Shown here piece after piece: positions 1-6,633 of a stretch of 8,109 nt of DNA (its first letter is position 1; each line of letters starts with the position of its first letter). The notes under the pieces are model-generated. The model did no database searches, had not been told where the DNA came from, and worked only from the letters and a program-made list of their open reading frames with translations. Made by a program: the position numbers and the translations under genes. Origin of the DNA: Krumholzibacterium sp965370495 (GTDB lineage: Bacteria > Krumholzibacteriota > Krumholzibacteriia > Krumholzibacteriales > Krumholzibacteriaceae); assembly GCA_965370495.1 (NCBI GenBank), contig CBDUUV010000106.1, positions 1 through 8,109 on the forward strand, given 5' to 3'.

Positions 1-1652
1 AGAAGACCAATGCTCTCGAGGATCTTCATCTCGTATTGAGTGGTCGTCTCACCCTTGTTGGAACGGAACAGAGGGACATGGTTAACCAGCCTCGTCGGTG
101 TTATAACCAGCCCGGCCGCATGTGTCGACGCGTGGCGCGCCATCCCCTCCAGTTTGAGTGAAATGTCTATAAGTTTTTTAATGACCGCGTCATTCTCATA
201 TTGCTTCTTGAACTCAGGTACGGTTGCAAGAGTCCTGGTAAGGTTGGTCCCTGGAGCGGAGGGAATCATCTTTGCAAGCCTGTCGACATCACCATAAGGC
301 ACCTTAAGGACCCTGCCCACATCCCTGATAACCGCCCTTGCAGCCATGCGGCCAAAAGTGATTATCTGGCAAACATTTTCCCTGCCGTACTTATTTACCA
401 CGTGATCGATGACCTCCTGCCTTCTCTCATCGCAGAAATCGATATCGATATCAGGCATCGATATCCTTTCCGGATTCAGAAAACGTTCGAAAAGGAGTCC
501 ATTCTTCATGGGATCGATGGTCGTTATCCCGAGAACAAAACAGACGATGCTTCCGGCAGCGGACCCCCTACCGGGCCCGACAGGTATTCCCATCTCCCCC
601 GCAGCATCAACTATGTCCCAGACGATCAGAAAATATCCCGCGTAATTCATCTTCTTTATGACATCGAGCTCATACTTAACTCTTTCAGTGATTTCATCGG
701 TCACTTCACCGTAAACATCCGGGAGCCTCTTTTCCACCAGGTGTTCCAGGTATCCCTCAGCAGAGTCGAAAGTTTCCGGAATTGGAAAATTCGGAAGGTG
801 GATACCTGAATCAATGAGTTCAAAGTTGCATTTATCGGCGATTTCAAGAGTCGTTTCCAGAGCCTCAGGATGGTTCGCAAAAAGCTCTGCCATCATCTCG
901 GGTGATTTAAACCATGTTTCCCTGTGCGACTTCAGGACCCTGTTTGGATCGGTGAGATCCTTTCCAGTCTGAAGGCAGAGAAGTATATCGTGAGCTTCAT
1001 GATCATCCTCATTACAGAAGTGGCAATCATTTGTCACCACAGTCTTCAGTCCCAGCTCGTCGGCCAGTTTGACAAGCTTCGGTATCAATTCTATCTCTTC
1101 CGGGATCCCGTGATTCTGAATCTCGATATAAAAATCGCCGGACTCGAATATCGAGGCCATCCTCCCTGCAAGATTTTTTGCCTCTTCCCATTTCCCTTCC
1201 CGGATCAGTTTGGGAATACTCCCCTGGAGACAGGCACTGAGTCCTATAAGACCGTCTGAATATTTCTCGAGAAGATCGAGGTCTATCCTTGGCTTGTAGT
1301 AGAATCCCTCAAGATATGCAATCGATGATAGCTCAAGGAGGTTCCTGTACCCGGTTTCATTCTTAACCAGCAAGACGAGATGGTCGTTTCCGGCCCTCCC
1401 TCTCACGGTCACTTTCTCCAGATAGCCGCCTCGCGCAAGGTATGTCTCGATACCAAGTATCGGTTTAATCCCGGCTTCGCGGGCTTCGCGGTAAAATGGT
1501 ATTGCACCGAACATATTACCGTGATCAGTCAGAGCGACCGCTGCCATACCCATTTTTTTCGCGGTAGATACGATATCCTTTATCCTGAAAGCACCGTCAA
1601 GAAGGCTGTATTCAGAGTGATTGTGAAGATGTACGAAATTTGCGCCGGCCAT
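1..1652 (-). CDS. dnaE: DNA polymerase III alpha subunit (DnaE), N-terminal 550 residues; 3' end beyond window
   Basis: Replicative DNA polymerase catalytic subunit, acting in the cytoplasm at the fork. The reading frame is open from the ATG at 1652 to the left edge; full DnaE proteins are usually about 1,100-1,200 residues, so roughly half is missing. Residues 1-240 are a PHP domain: HLHNHSEYSLLDG near 8-20, LTDHGN near 41-46, IET at 68-70, EIQNHG near 177-182 and TNDCH near 207-211. The polymerase part starts with GPGRGSAAGS (359-368) and carries the palm motif MPDIDIDF (399-406), with catalytic Asp401 and Asp403. The visible end, TQYEMKILESIGLL, falls just before the segment expected to hold the third catalytic Asp. 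The start is fixed by GGGAGG at 1662-1667, nine bases upstream. The gene lies 21 nt downstream of the M23 peptidase gene on the same strand, so the two are probably co-transcribed. Family assignment is very secure; DnaE1 type rather than PolC or DnaE2 is inferred from the N-terminal layout. Confidence 0.97.
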   Translation of the reverse strand, partial: MAGANFVHLHNHSEYSLLDGAFRIKDIVSTAKKMGMAAVALTDHGNMFGAIPFYREAREAGIKPILGIETYLARGGYLEKVTVRGRAGNDHLVLLVKNETGYRNLLELSSIAYLEGFYYKPRIDLDLLEKYSDGLIGLSACLQGSIPKLIREGKWEEAKNLAGRMASIFESGDFYIEIQNHGIPEEIELIPKLVKLADELGLKTVVTNDCHFCNEDDHEAHDILLCLQTGKDLTDPNRVLKSHRETWFKSPEMMAELFANHPEALETTLEIADKCNFELIDSGIHLPNFPIPETFDSAEGYLEHLVEKRLPDVYGEVTDEITERVKYELDVIKKMNYAGYFLIVWDIVDAAGEMGIPVGPGRGSAAGSIVCFVLGITTIDPMKNGLLFERFLNPERISMPDIDIDFCDERRQEVIDHVVNKYGRENVCQIITFGRMAARAVIRDVGRVLKVPYGDVDRLAKMIPSAPGTNLTRTLATVPEFKKQYENDAVIKKLIDISLKLEGMARHASTHAAGLVITPTRLVNHVPLFRSNKGETTTQYEMKILESIGL

Positions 1653-1661
1653 CAGTTCTTA

Positions 1662-1667
1662 CCTCCC
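1662..1667 (-). promoter_or_regulatory. Shine-Dalgarno of dnaE
   Basis: GGGAGG on the minus strand, nine bases before the ATG at 1652. It sits in the 21-nt gap after the M23 peptidase stop codon. It supports the start that gives the MAGANFVHLHNHSEYS N-terminus expected for DnaE. Confidence 0.8.
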
Positions 1668-1673
1668 GGTCGG

Positions 1674-3899
1674 CTATTTTAACATAAAACCGAATTCTTC
1701 GACAGCCCTGTTTCCGGACCGGTCACTTATTTCCACTTTCAGTTTGACATGCTTCGGTTCGAGGAATGCGGGAACGGGAATATAGAGACGTTTTCGAAAC
1801 TCATCCCACTCGCAAACCATCCTCTTTCCATCAAGAAAGGCCTCTGCAGACCAGGGATCTATGCCACTCCCATTCTCTTCGACAGGCAGAGAACATATAT
1901 ATGGCTTGAAGAACCCGCTTCCGGGATGAATATCTGTCAGTTCGACATGTTTTATCCCGGGAGGAAGGCCGTCCCGGAACAACACGTACATACCCGGATA
2001 TCTTATGTCTACATGACCACCCTCCATCGCCGGGACTCCGACACAACTCCAGCCTTTCCTGTTTTTCCATAAAAAAAGACCTGTCTTTCTATCAGTGCCA
2101 CAATTCATCCTGAGCGGTCTTCTGAACAATCCATCCGCAAATTCAATCGAAAAAACAGAGGTCACAGCCTTGAGTCCGGAGGGAAACGGCCCTGGAGAAT
2201 CAACCGACCGCAGAATACATGCCGCCTTACCCCTGACCGATCGGGCTTCTAGCCGGGCCTGCAGCGTGTCAGATATCATGATTTCTTCACTTTGACCGGA
2301 CCCGAGGATATAGATCCTGAACGCAGCAACGGAATTGACGGGATATCCCCTGTAATCGGTCCCCGTGGCCATGAAAAGATTCACACCGCTTTCCAGCATT
2401 TCATTTCCGGCTACTGCAGAAAACTCCATAGGACCGCTCCTGTAGACAGTCATCGTATCCGTTCCTGATCCTCCGATCCGTGCCACAGTCAAGCTCGACC
2501 GCAAAATCCGGTCCGTAGTGATATCGAGGACTATCCCTCCCGGCCTGGTTCGGATCCTCATCTCACAGAAAGCATTTTCCGGTTCTGGCCTGTCCGGCCC
2601 TGCCCCAAAATAACAAACCGAGACCGCTTTCTCATCGTCAACCACTTCGTATCTATAAATGGCAGTTTTCAGGCTCGAAACTTCAGTTTTTGAAAACTTG
2701 CCGTACTTCTGGACAGGTATCTCCCTGTAAACGATACCTCCATCCAGGGATTCGAACAATCTTCCCGAAACATCACCGCCATCAGGATCGATCGCCGCGA
2801 TAACTGCCTCAGGAGCTGCCTCCAGTAATCTCGCCTCGGTAATAACCGGATAATCATGCAATTTAAAAACGAAGTGGGCCCTGGATGTGTTCCCCGTAGC
2901 ATCGGTTACAACAATCTCACCGTCATGCAGGCCTTTTTCAAGAAACATCCCCTCGAAAGATTCACCATCCGATTGAATAATACCCTGGCCATTACGATCA
3001 CTGCGTGAATTGCCTTTTTTCCTGTAGAGGATTGAATACCGGCCCGCAGCCCCTTTCCCTACAATATCATATTCAAGATCCACCTCACCCGACTGTGCAT
3101 ATGAAAATGTTGAATTCCTGACAGAATAGAGGCTCCGGTTGTCTATGCGAAGTTCGATCGAATAAGGCCCCATCCGATAATGCCCATACCCCTGTTCATC
3201 CCAGGTGGAAACCGCAAAACTGAATCTGCCATCAAGCTGAAGCGTATCGGCAAGAAGATATATTTCCCTGCCAGAAGCACGAAGCAAAAAGAACTCGGGA
3301 AACGGGCTTCCGTTGACAAGGCTTCCCTCAGTACGGGGAATCACTTCGATTCCCGAAATAATCGGTGATGCCCTGTCGTGCATGGTGTAGAATTCTTCGA
3401 GAGGGTTGAACGGCCTCTGGGCTTCGTCGCGTAATTCGAAGTGGAGATGAGGAGCCGTTGTCCCTGTCTGGCCAGAATAACAAAGCGTGTCTCCAGCGCT
3501 GAAACAATATTTGTTTTTGCCCAGTTTGATATCACACCAGGATTCACTGCTTCTGAGCCTGTGATACCAGACCATTGAATCAAGCTCCATGCTGAAACAG
3601 TCAAGGTGCGCATAAACCGCCGTATTACCATCGGAAAGCTTAAGGTACAGTGCCTTTCCATACCCGGTAGGGCCAATCTTGATCCGGCTGACGCAACCGT
3701 CTGATATTGCAAGGCATGGAAGCCCCACCCTGCCAAAAGAACGAAGATCTATACCGGCATGGTAATGCCCATCACGATATTCGCTGAAACTTGAGCTGAG
3801 TCTTCTCTGTCCGTGAAACGGCCACAGGTAGACCTCCGCAACCACCCGGGCTGCAATAACCAGGATAACCAGACATAATATACCTGCTCTGCTTTTCAT
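1674..3899 (-). CDS. Secreted M23-family (LytM-type) zinc metallopeptidase with long C-terminal extension
   Basis: Probable peptidoglycan endopeptidase or LytM-domain envelope protein, exported by Sec. Taking the ATG at 3899, the product is 741 residues. Residues 1-21 (MKSR, a hydrophobic stretch, then VVA before E22) form a signal peptide. The LytM domain spans about 25-170: HYHAGIDL gives zinc ligands His47 and Asp51, YAHLD gives His98, and APHLHFEL gives His151 and His153. All four positions needed for activity in this family are present, so the enzyme looks active. About 570 residues follow with no domain I can name; they look like beta-rich, Ig-like modules, ending in EISDRSGNRAVEEFGFMLK. 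Six cysteines lie inside the LytM domain (62, 69, 101, 122, 132, 140). The frame stays open upstream to a TTG at 3938, but that would put 13 residues before the signal peptide. Ribosome-binding sequence is weak: GGAG lies only one base from the ATG. The dnaE gene begins 21 nt after the stop. Confidence 0.9.
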   Translation of the reverse strand: MKSRAGILCLVILVIAARVVAEVYLWPFHGQRRLSSSFSEYRDGHYHAGIDLRSFGRVGLPCLAISDGCVSRIKIGPTGYGKALYLKLSDGNTAVYAHLDCFSMELDSMVWYHRLRSSESWCDIKLGKNKYCFSAGDTLCYSGQTGTTAPHLHFELRDEAQRPFNPLEEFYTMHDRASPIISGIEVIPRTEGSLVNGSPFPEFFLLRASGREIYLLADTLQLDGRFSFAVSTWDEQGYGHYRMGPYSIELRIDNRSLYSVRNSTFSYAQSGEVDLEYDIVGKGAAGRYSILYRKKGNSRSDRNGQGIIQSDGESFEGMFLEKGLHDGEIVVTDATGNTSRAHFVFKLHDYPVITEARLLEAAPEAVIAAIDPDGGDVSGRLFESLDGGIVYREIPVQKYGKFSKTEVSSLKTAIYRYEVVDDEKAVSVCYFGAGPDRPEPENAFCEMRIRTRPGGIVLDITTDRILRSSLTVARIGGSGTDTMTVYRSGPMEFSAVAGNEMLESGVNLFMATGTDYRGYPVNSVAAFRIYILGSGQSEEIMISDTLQARLEARSVRGKAACILRSVDSPGPFPSGLKAVTSVFSIEFADGLFRRPLRMNCGTDRKTGLFLWKNRKGWSCVGVPAMEGGHVDIRYPGMYVLFRDGLPPGIKHVELTDIHPGSGFFKPYICSLPVEENGSGIDPWSAEAFLDGKRMVCEWDEFRKRLYIPVPAFLEPKHVKLKVEISDRSGNRAVEEFGFMLK

Positions 3900-3908
3900 G
3901 CTCCGTGG

Positions 3909-3938
3909 AAAGTAACATCTCACAGAAAGGTATGTCAA
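3909..3938 (-). promoter_or_regulatory. Candidate promoter of the M23-dnaE operon (proximal)
   Basis: A perfect TTGACA box (3933-3938), an 18-nt spacer and a weak -10 TACTTT (3909-3914) lie just before the M23 ATG. Transcription from it would begin near 3902 and leave almost no leader, so it would make a nearly leaderless mRNA. The TTG of the same box is also the upstream alternative start codon. Seen by eye only, and the -10 matches just three of six consensus bases. Confidence 0.3.
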
Positions 3939-3958
3939 TCTTTCTGAAGGCCGAAATC

Positions 3959-3985
3959 ATTATCGCCGCCAAAAAGCAGCATCAA
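3959..3985 (-). promoter_or_regulatory. Candidate promoter of the M23-dnaE operon (distal)
   Basis: TTGATG (3980-3985) and GATAAT (3959-3964) on the minus strand are separated by 15 nt. The boxes are closer to consensus overall than those of the proximal candidate, but the spacer is short. It would give a leader of about 50 nt before the M23 ATG at 3899. Position and sequence only; a weak call. Confidence 0.3.
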
Positions 3986-4013
3986 AACAGTACTCGGTTT
4001 CAGCAACACAAAG

Positions 4014-4032
4014 AAGCTTCGCGGAGAAGCTT
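4014..4032. repeat. Inverted repeat, 7-bp stem with 5-nt loop
   Basis: AAGCTTC (4014-4020) and GAAGCTT (4026-4032) flank GCGGA. It is the first of two hairpins in the divergent M23/ppiD intergenic region. No T-run follows on either strand, so it is not an obvious intrinsic terminator. Confidence 0.55.
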
Positions 4033-4039
4033 TCCGATC

Positions 4040-4064
4040 GCAGGCAGGGTGCCACCCTGCCTGC
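4040..4064. repeat. Perfect 11-bp inverted repeat with 3-nt loop
   Basis: GCAGGCAGGGT (4040-4050), loop GCC, ACCCTGCCTGC (4054-4064). This GC-rich perfect hairpin lies about 30 nt upstream of the candidate ppiD promoter, inside otherwise AT-rich intergenic DNA. There is no T-tract on either side, so termination is unlikely. It could be a regulator site, a REP-like element or an insulating structure; the sequence does not say which. Confidence 0.7.
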
Positions 4065-4095
4065 CCCCATTCCCGCGGGCCACCGTCTAAAATCA

Positions 4096-4127
4096 TTTGC
4101 GCATGAGCTGGCAATATGATAATCTTG
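4096..4127 (+). promoter_or_regulatory. Candidate promoter of ppiD
   Basis: Two readings fit. A sigma70-like one is TTGCGC (4097-4102), 15 nt, GATAAT (4118-4123). A Bacteroidetes-type one is TTTG (4096-4099), 20 nt, TAATCTTG (4120-4127), which is one mismatch from the TAnnTTTG consensus. Either would start transcription a few dozen bases before the ATG at 4174. The region is AT-rich and divergent from M23, so a promoter is expected here, but the exact boxes are uncertain. Confidence 0.4.
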
Positions 4128-4128
4128 T

Positions 4129-4140
4129 ATGATATATCAT
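4129..4140. promoter_or_regulatory. 12-bp perfect palindrome, possible operator
   Basis: ATGATATATCAT is a perfect palindrome just downstream of the candidate ppiD promoter, where a bound repressor would block initiation. The sequence TATGATA also occurs twice, at 4115-4121 and 4128-4134, 13 bases apart. AT-rich palindromes arise easily by chance, so this is only a candidate. Confidence 0.25.
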
Positions 4141-4158
4141 TATTTTCTTTGTTTTAAA

Positions 4159-4164
4159 AGAGGA
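4159..4164 (+). promoter_or_regulatory. Shine-Dalgarno deciding the ppiD start
   Basis: AGAGGA lies nine bases before the ATG at 4174. The in-frame ATG at 4129 has no such sequence and would add 15 residues ahead of the membrane anchor, so 4174 is the better start. Confidence 0.7.
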
Positions 4165-4173
4165 ACAAATCAA

Positions 4174-5976
4174 ATGTTGCAGCAGATGAGGGAAAATACC
4201 AAGACTATACTCTGGATAGTCGTGGTTACATTCGTTGTATCGATTTTTGCCGTCTGGGGTATGAATCTGAAATCGGACGATAAAAGGCAACAGCCTGAGT
4301 TGAATATCGTCGGTATCGTAAATGGAATCGAAATGCCGCGTATTGCTTACTCCAACAAATACCAGGAACTATACAGCCAGATAAGGATGCAGCGTGGTGA
4401 TAATTTTTCCATGAGCGTTACAGAACGCCACATGCTCCTCGAACAGGCCTGGGAAGCTTCCATCCAGGAAATTCTTCTCAATGGGGAGATCAGGAAACTT
4501 GATATCAACATCACTGATGAAGAGCTTGTATCATTCCTTCGGCGCAACCCGCACCCTCAACTGATGCAGGTGTTTGTTGATGACGATGGAAAATTCGTTT
4601 ACCAGGAATATCTTAAGGCCCTGTCCGACCCCAAGGCCGACTGGACCGAACTGGAAAAATGGGGCCAGCAGGAACTCCCCATGATGAGGCTGACAACTTA
4701 TCTGAAATCGCAGATCCATGTACCTGAAAGAAAGATCCTTGAAAGATTCAAGGAACGAACGCAGGAAGTAACCGTCAAATATGTCAGCATCCCTCACATC
4801 ACCGAAGCCCCTCCCTACAATCCTTCAGAGGATGAGATCATGGCTCATTACGAAAAAGACAGGGAAAAATATACCGAGTTCGAGATGAGAAGGGTTAGCC
4901 TGATAAAGATCGCTAAAGAACCTACTGAACTCGATGAACAGGATGTAAAGGAACAACTCGAAGAAATAAGAAAAGAGATTCTTGACGGTGATGATTTTGC
5001 CGAATCCGCGCGTATCCATTCGGACGATTATATTACAGCGGACAAGGGTGGTGACCTGGGTTTCTTCGGCAGGAGCACGCTCGACAGCACTTTCACGGAA
5101 ACCGCCTTCGCCCTGGCCGTTGGTGAAATAAGCAAGCCTGTGAGAACTGTTTTCGGATACCACCTTATCAAAACCGAAGAAAAAAATACCAAAGATGGTG
5201 AAGAACAGGTCAGGGCGAGTCATATCCTGATGAAAGTAGAGCCGGGATACGAAACAATGGATTCCCTTTCAACACTGCTTCGCAACCTGAATGAGTCGAT
5301 AAGGGATAAAGGGTTTGAGGATGGCGCAAGTAAAATGGGGCTGGAAATTGTTGAAACCGAGCCGTTCTTCAGAGGTTCATTCATCAAGGATCATGGGTAC
5401 CTGCCGAGAATCGTCAACTTTGCGTTCAATCACAAAACTGGCTCAATAAGTTCAGATATGCATACAGAAACATCCGTAAATTATGTCAAGGTGATCCAGG
5501 AGATACCGGAAAAAACCTTGCCGCTCGACCAGGTACGCGACCGGATTATCGAACAGATCCGATATAACCGAAAGATCGAGAATTCAAAACGCGTCGCTGA
5601 AACGATACGTCAGGAAGCGATGACGAGTGGTAACCTCGAGGCTGTCGCCCACTCCCGCGGACTCGAGTTCAAGGAAACCGCTCCCTTCAAAATCGATGAT
5701 AGTGTTCCCGGAATCGGGACTGGCACAAACTTTTCAGCAGCCTGTTACATGCTGCCTCTTGACAGATTCAGTGTCCCGGTTCAGGGAAACGATTCATGGT
5801 ACGTCATCGTGGTAGTATCAAGGTCCGCTGTTGATATGATCGAGTTTAACAAACAACGCCCGTCTATCATCAATGAACTTTTACAGGAGGCTTCTTCTCA
5901 GTTCCTTGCAGGATGGTACCAGGAATTGAGAGAAACCGCGGATATCATCGATATGAGGGAGATCACCCTGAACTAA
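4174..5976 (+). CDS. ppiD: PpiD/SurA-type membrane-anchored peptidyl-prolyl isomerase (periplasmic foldase)
   Basis: Helps newly exported proteins fold outside the inner membrane. The 600-residue product matches PpiD length and order. A short cytoplasmic N-terminus is followed by one membrane helix (about 11-30, TILWIVVVTFVVSIFAVWGM), a SurA_N-like chaperone region (about 45-200), and a parvulin module (about 235-335) with GGDLGFFGR (292-300), GEIS (317-320) and FGYHLIK (327-333). A second stretch begins RASHILMKV (347-355) and later shows FAFNHKTGSISS (416-427). The C-terminal chaperone-like region runs to 600. In the first module the usual strand-one histidine is Ser242 (RRVSLIKI). In the second that histidine is present (His350), but the GGDLG and FGYH motifs are missing. 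Isomerase activity may therefore be weak or lost, leaving a chaperone role. The start at 4174 is chosen from AGAGGA nine bases upstream. Transcribed alone, it ends in a hairpin terminator. It could equally be named a SurA N-terminal domain protein. Confidence 0.9.
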   Translation: MLQQMRENTKTILWIVVVTFVVSIFAVWGMNLKSDDKRQQPELNIVGIVNGIEMPRIAYSNKYQELYSQIRMQRGDNFSMSVTERHMLLEQAWEASIQEILLNGEIRKLDINITDEELVSFLRRNPHPQLMQVFVDDDGKFVYQEYLKALSDPKADWTELEKWGQQELPMMRLTTYLKSQIHVPERKILERFKERTQEVTVKYVSIPHITEAPPYNPSEDEIMAHYEKDREKYTEFEMRRVSLIKIAKEPTELDEQDVKEQLEEIRKEILDGDDFAESARIHSDDYITADKGGDLGFFGRSTLDSTFTETAFALAVGEISKPVRTVFGYHLIKTEEKNTKDGEEQVRASHILMKVEPGYETMDSLSTLLRNLNESIRDKGFEDGASKMGLEIVETEPFFRGSFIKDHGYLPRIVNFAFNHKTGSISSDMHTETSVNYVKVIQEIPEKTLPLDQVRDRIIEQIRYNRKIENSKRVAETIRQEAMTSGNLEAVAHSRGLEFKETAPFKIDDSVPGIGTGTNFSAACYMLPLDRFSVPVQGNDSWYVIVVVSRSAVDMIEFNKQRPSIINELLQEASSQFLAGWYQELRETADIIDMREITLN

Positions 5977-5987
5977 TCTTTGAATAC

Positions 5988-6050
5988 GGGGCCGCATTTC
6001 CGATGGCGAACCATCAAGCAGGTTCACGATCGGAAATCCGGCCCCCCTTT
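5988..6050 (+). terminator. Long hairpin terminator between convergent ppiD and tatA
   Basis: The outer arms 5988-6004 and 6029-6045 pair at 16 of 17 positions (GGGGCCG..ATTTCCGAT type). The stem continues inward through GAACC (6008-6012) and GGTTC (6021-6025) around an 8-nt loop. CCTTTTGCTCTTT follows on the plus strand, as expected for terminating ppiD. On the minus strand the downstream T-run is poor, so stopping the tatA operon is possible but weaker. It begins 12 nt after the ppiD stop codon. Confidence 0.85.
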
Positions 6051-6056
6051 TGCTCT

Positions 6057-6302
6057 TTAACCCTGTTTATCTTTATCTTCCGTAATCTTCATACTCTCGG
6101 ATTCAATCTCTTCTCTGACTTCACGTGAAGCCTTTTTGAATTTCTGAAGTGATTTTCCGATCGCCTCGGCCACTTCCGGAAGTTTTCGGGGCCCGAAGAA
6201 AATAAGGATTATCACCAATATAATAAGGAGTTCAGACCATCCAAGAGGCCCTATAAGAAGAAAACCTGGTGAAATCCCATCGAAAAATGACGAAAAGAAC
6301 AT
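6057..6302 (-). CDS. tatA: Sec-independent protein translocase TatA/TatE family
   Basis: Small subunit of the twin-arginine translocase, which exports folded proteins across the inner membrane. The 81 residues show the standard layout. A transmembrane helix (about 18-36, GPLGWSELLIILVIILIFF) is followed by the hinge motif FGPRKLPE (36-43), an amphipathic helix (AEAIGKSLQKFKKASREV, about 45-62) and a charged tail. The seventeen or so residues before the helix are longer than usual but include no better in-frame start. AAGGGAAG lies 7 nt before the ATG. It is the last gene of the minus-strand operon, 15 nt after the DUF4321 gene. No tatC is visible, so the partner must be encoded elsewhere. TatA and TatB cannot be fully separated by eye; the FGP motif and short length favour TatA/E. 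Confidence 0.93.
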   Translation of the reverse strand: MFFSSFFDGISPGFLLIGPLGWSELLIILVIILIFFGPRKLPEVAEAIGKSLQKFKKASREVREEIESESMKITEDKDKQG

Positions 6303-6317
6303 TACAAGACTTCCCTT

Positions 6318-6587
6318 CTAGCAGTACCATCTAAGCAAAAATGCGACAAGGATAATACCAAGGACGCTGACCAGGTTGACCTTGAGCGAAACCCCCAGTG
6401 TAAAAGTCAACACAATAAGGTTACAGTATACAGGTCCAACCTGGAATTCCTTGCCTGAGACGAAAAGCTCGCGTATCACGTTACCTTCCGGCAACAACAT
6501 GCCGATCACCTCACCGGCCACACCACCCAATATGACCCCAAGGAAAAAAACCATCGCGACAAAACCAATACGCCTTTTAGTTACCAA
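6318..6587 (-). CDS. DUF4321 family small membrane protein (TTG start)
   Basis: A protein of unknown function, predicted to sit in the inner membrane. Its 89 residues contain two hydrophobic segments, about 7-31 with the glycine-rich LGGVAGEVIG (20-29), and about 54-85 with LTFTLGVSLKVNLVSVLGII (60-79). The glycine/glutamate motif in the first segment and the LTF..G...K.NL.S.LG pattern in the second are what I recognise as DUF4321. The start is a TTG, supported by GGAGG six bases upstream; the next in-frame ATG (residue 12) would cut away part of the first membrane segment. It lies 46 nt after the LytR_C gene and 15 nt before tatA, so it is probably translated from the same mRNA. A role with Tat or the envelope is only guilt by association. 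Confidence 0.8.
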   Translation of the reverse strand: MVTKRRIGFVAMVFFLGVILGGVAGEVIGMLLPEGNVIRELFVSGKEFQVGPVYCNLIVLTFTLGVSLKVNLVSVLGIILVAFLLRWYC

Positions 6588-6593
6588 CCAAAA

Positions 6594-6598
6594 CCTCC
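6594..6598 (-). promoter_or_regulatory. Shine-Dalgarno deciding the DUF4321 TTG start
   Basis: GGAGG on the minus strand, six bases before the TTG at 6587. This spacing is good and makes the non-ATG start credible. Confidence 0.7.
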
Positions 6599-6633
6599 AG
6601 GTTGTCAGGCCTCACCAGGCCAGAACACCACGA

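Noticed and set aside
439..474. Repeated GATATC units as a possible short tandem repeat
   Set aside because: They encode the conserved DIDID catalytic motif of DnaE and the residues around it.
201..809. 202-residue open frame on the plus strand
   Set aside because: It lies antisense to dnaE, whose protein matches its family over the whole stretch. The plus-strand product resembles no family and has no ribosome-binding site.
924..1259. 111-residue plus-strand open frame
   Set aside because: Antisense shadow of the dnaE PHP domain, with no recognisable features.
3341..3736. 131-residue minus-strand open frame
   Set aside because: Sits in another frame inside the M23 catalytic domain, which has all its motifs in the accepted frame.
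4040..4064. Intrinsic terminator reading of the perfect 11-bp hairpin
   Set aside because: No T-run follows on either strand, and it lies between two divergent gene starts, where no transcript should end.
4825..5223. 132-residue minus-strand open frame rich in Phe and Leu, looking like a membrane protein
   Set aside because: Antisense to the ppiD parvulin module; the Phe-rich look comes from reading Lys/Glu codons backwards.
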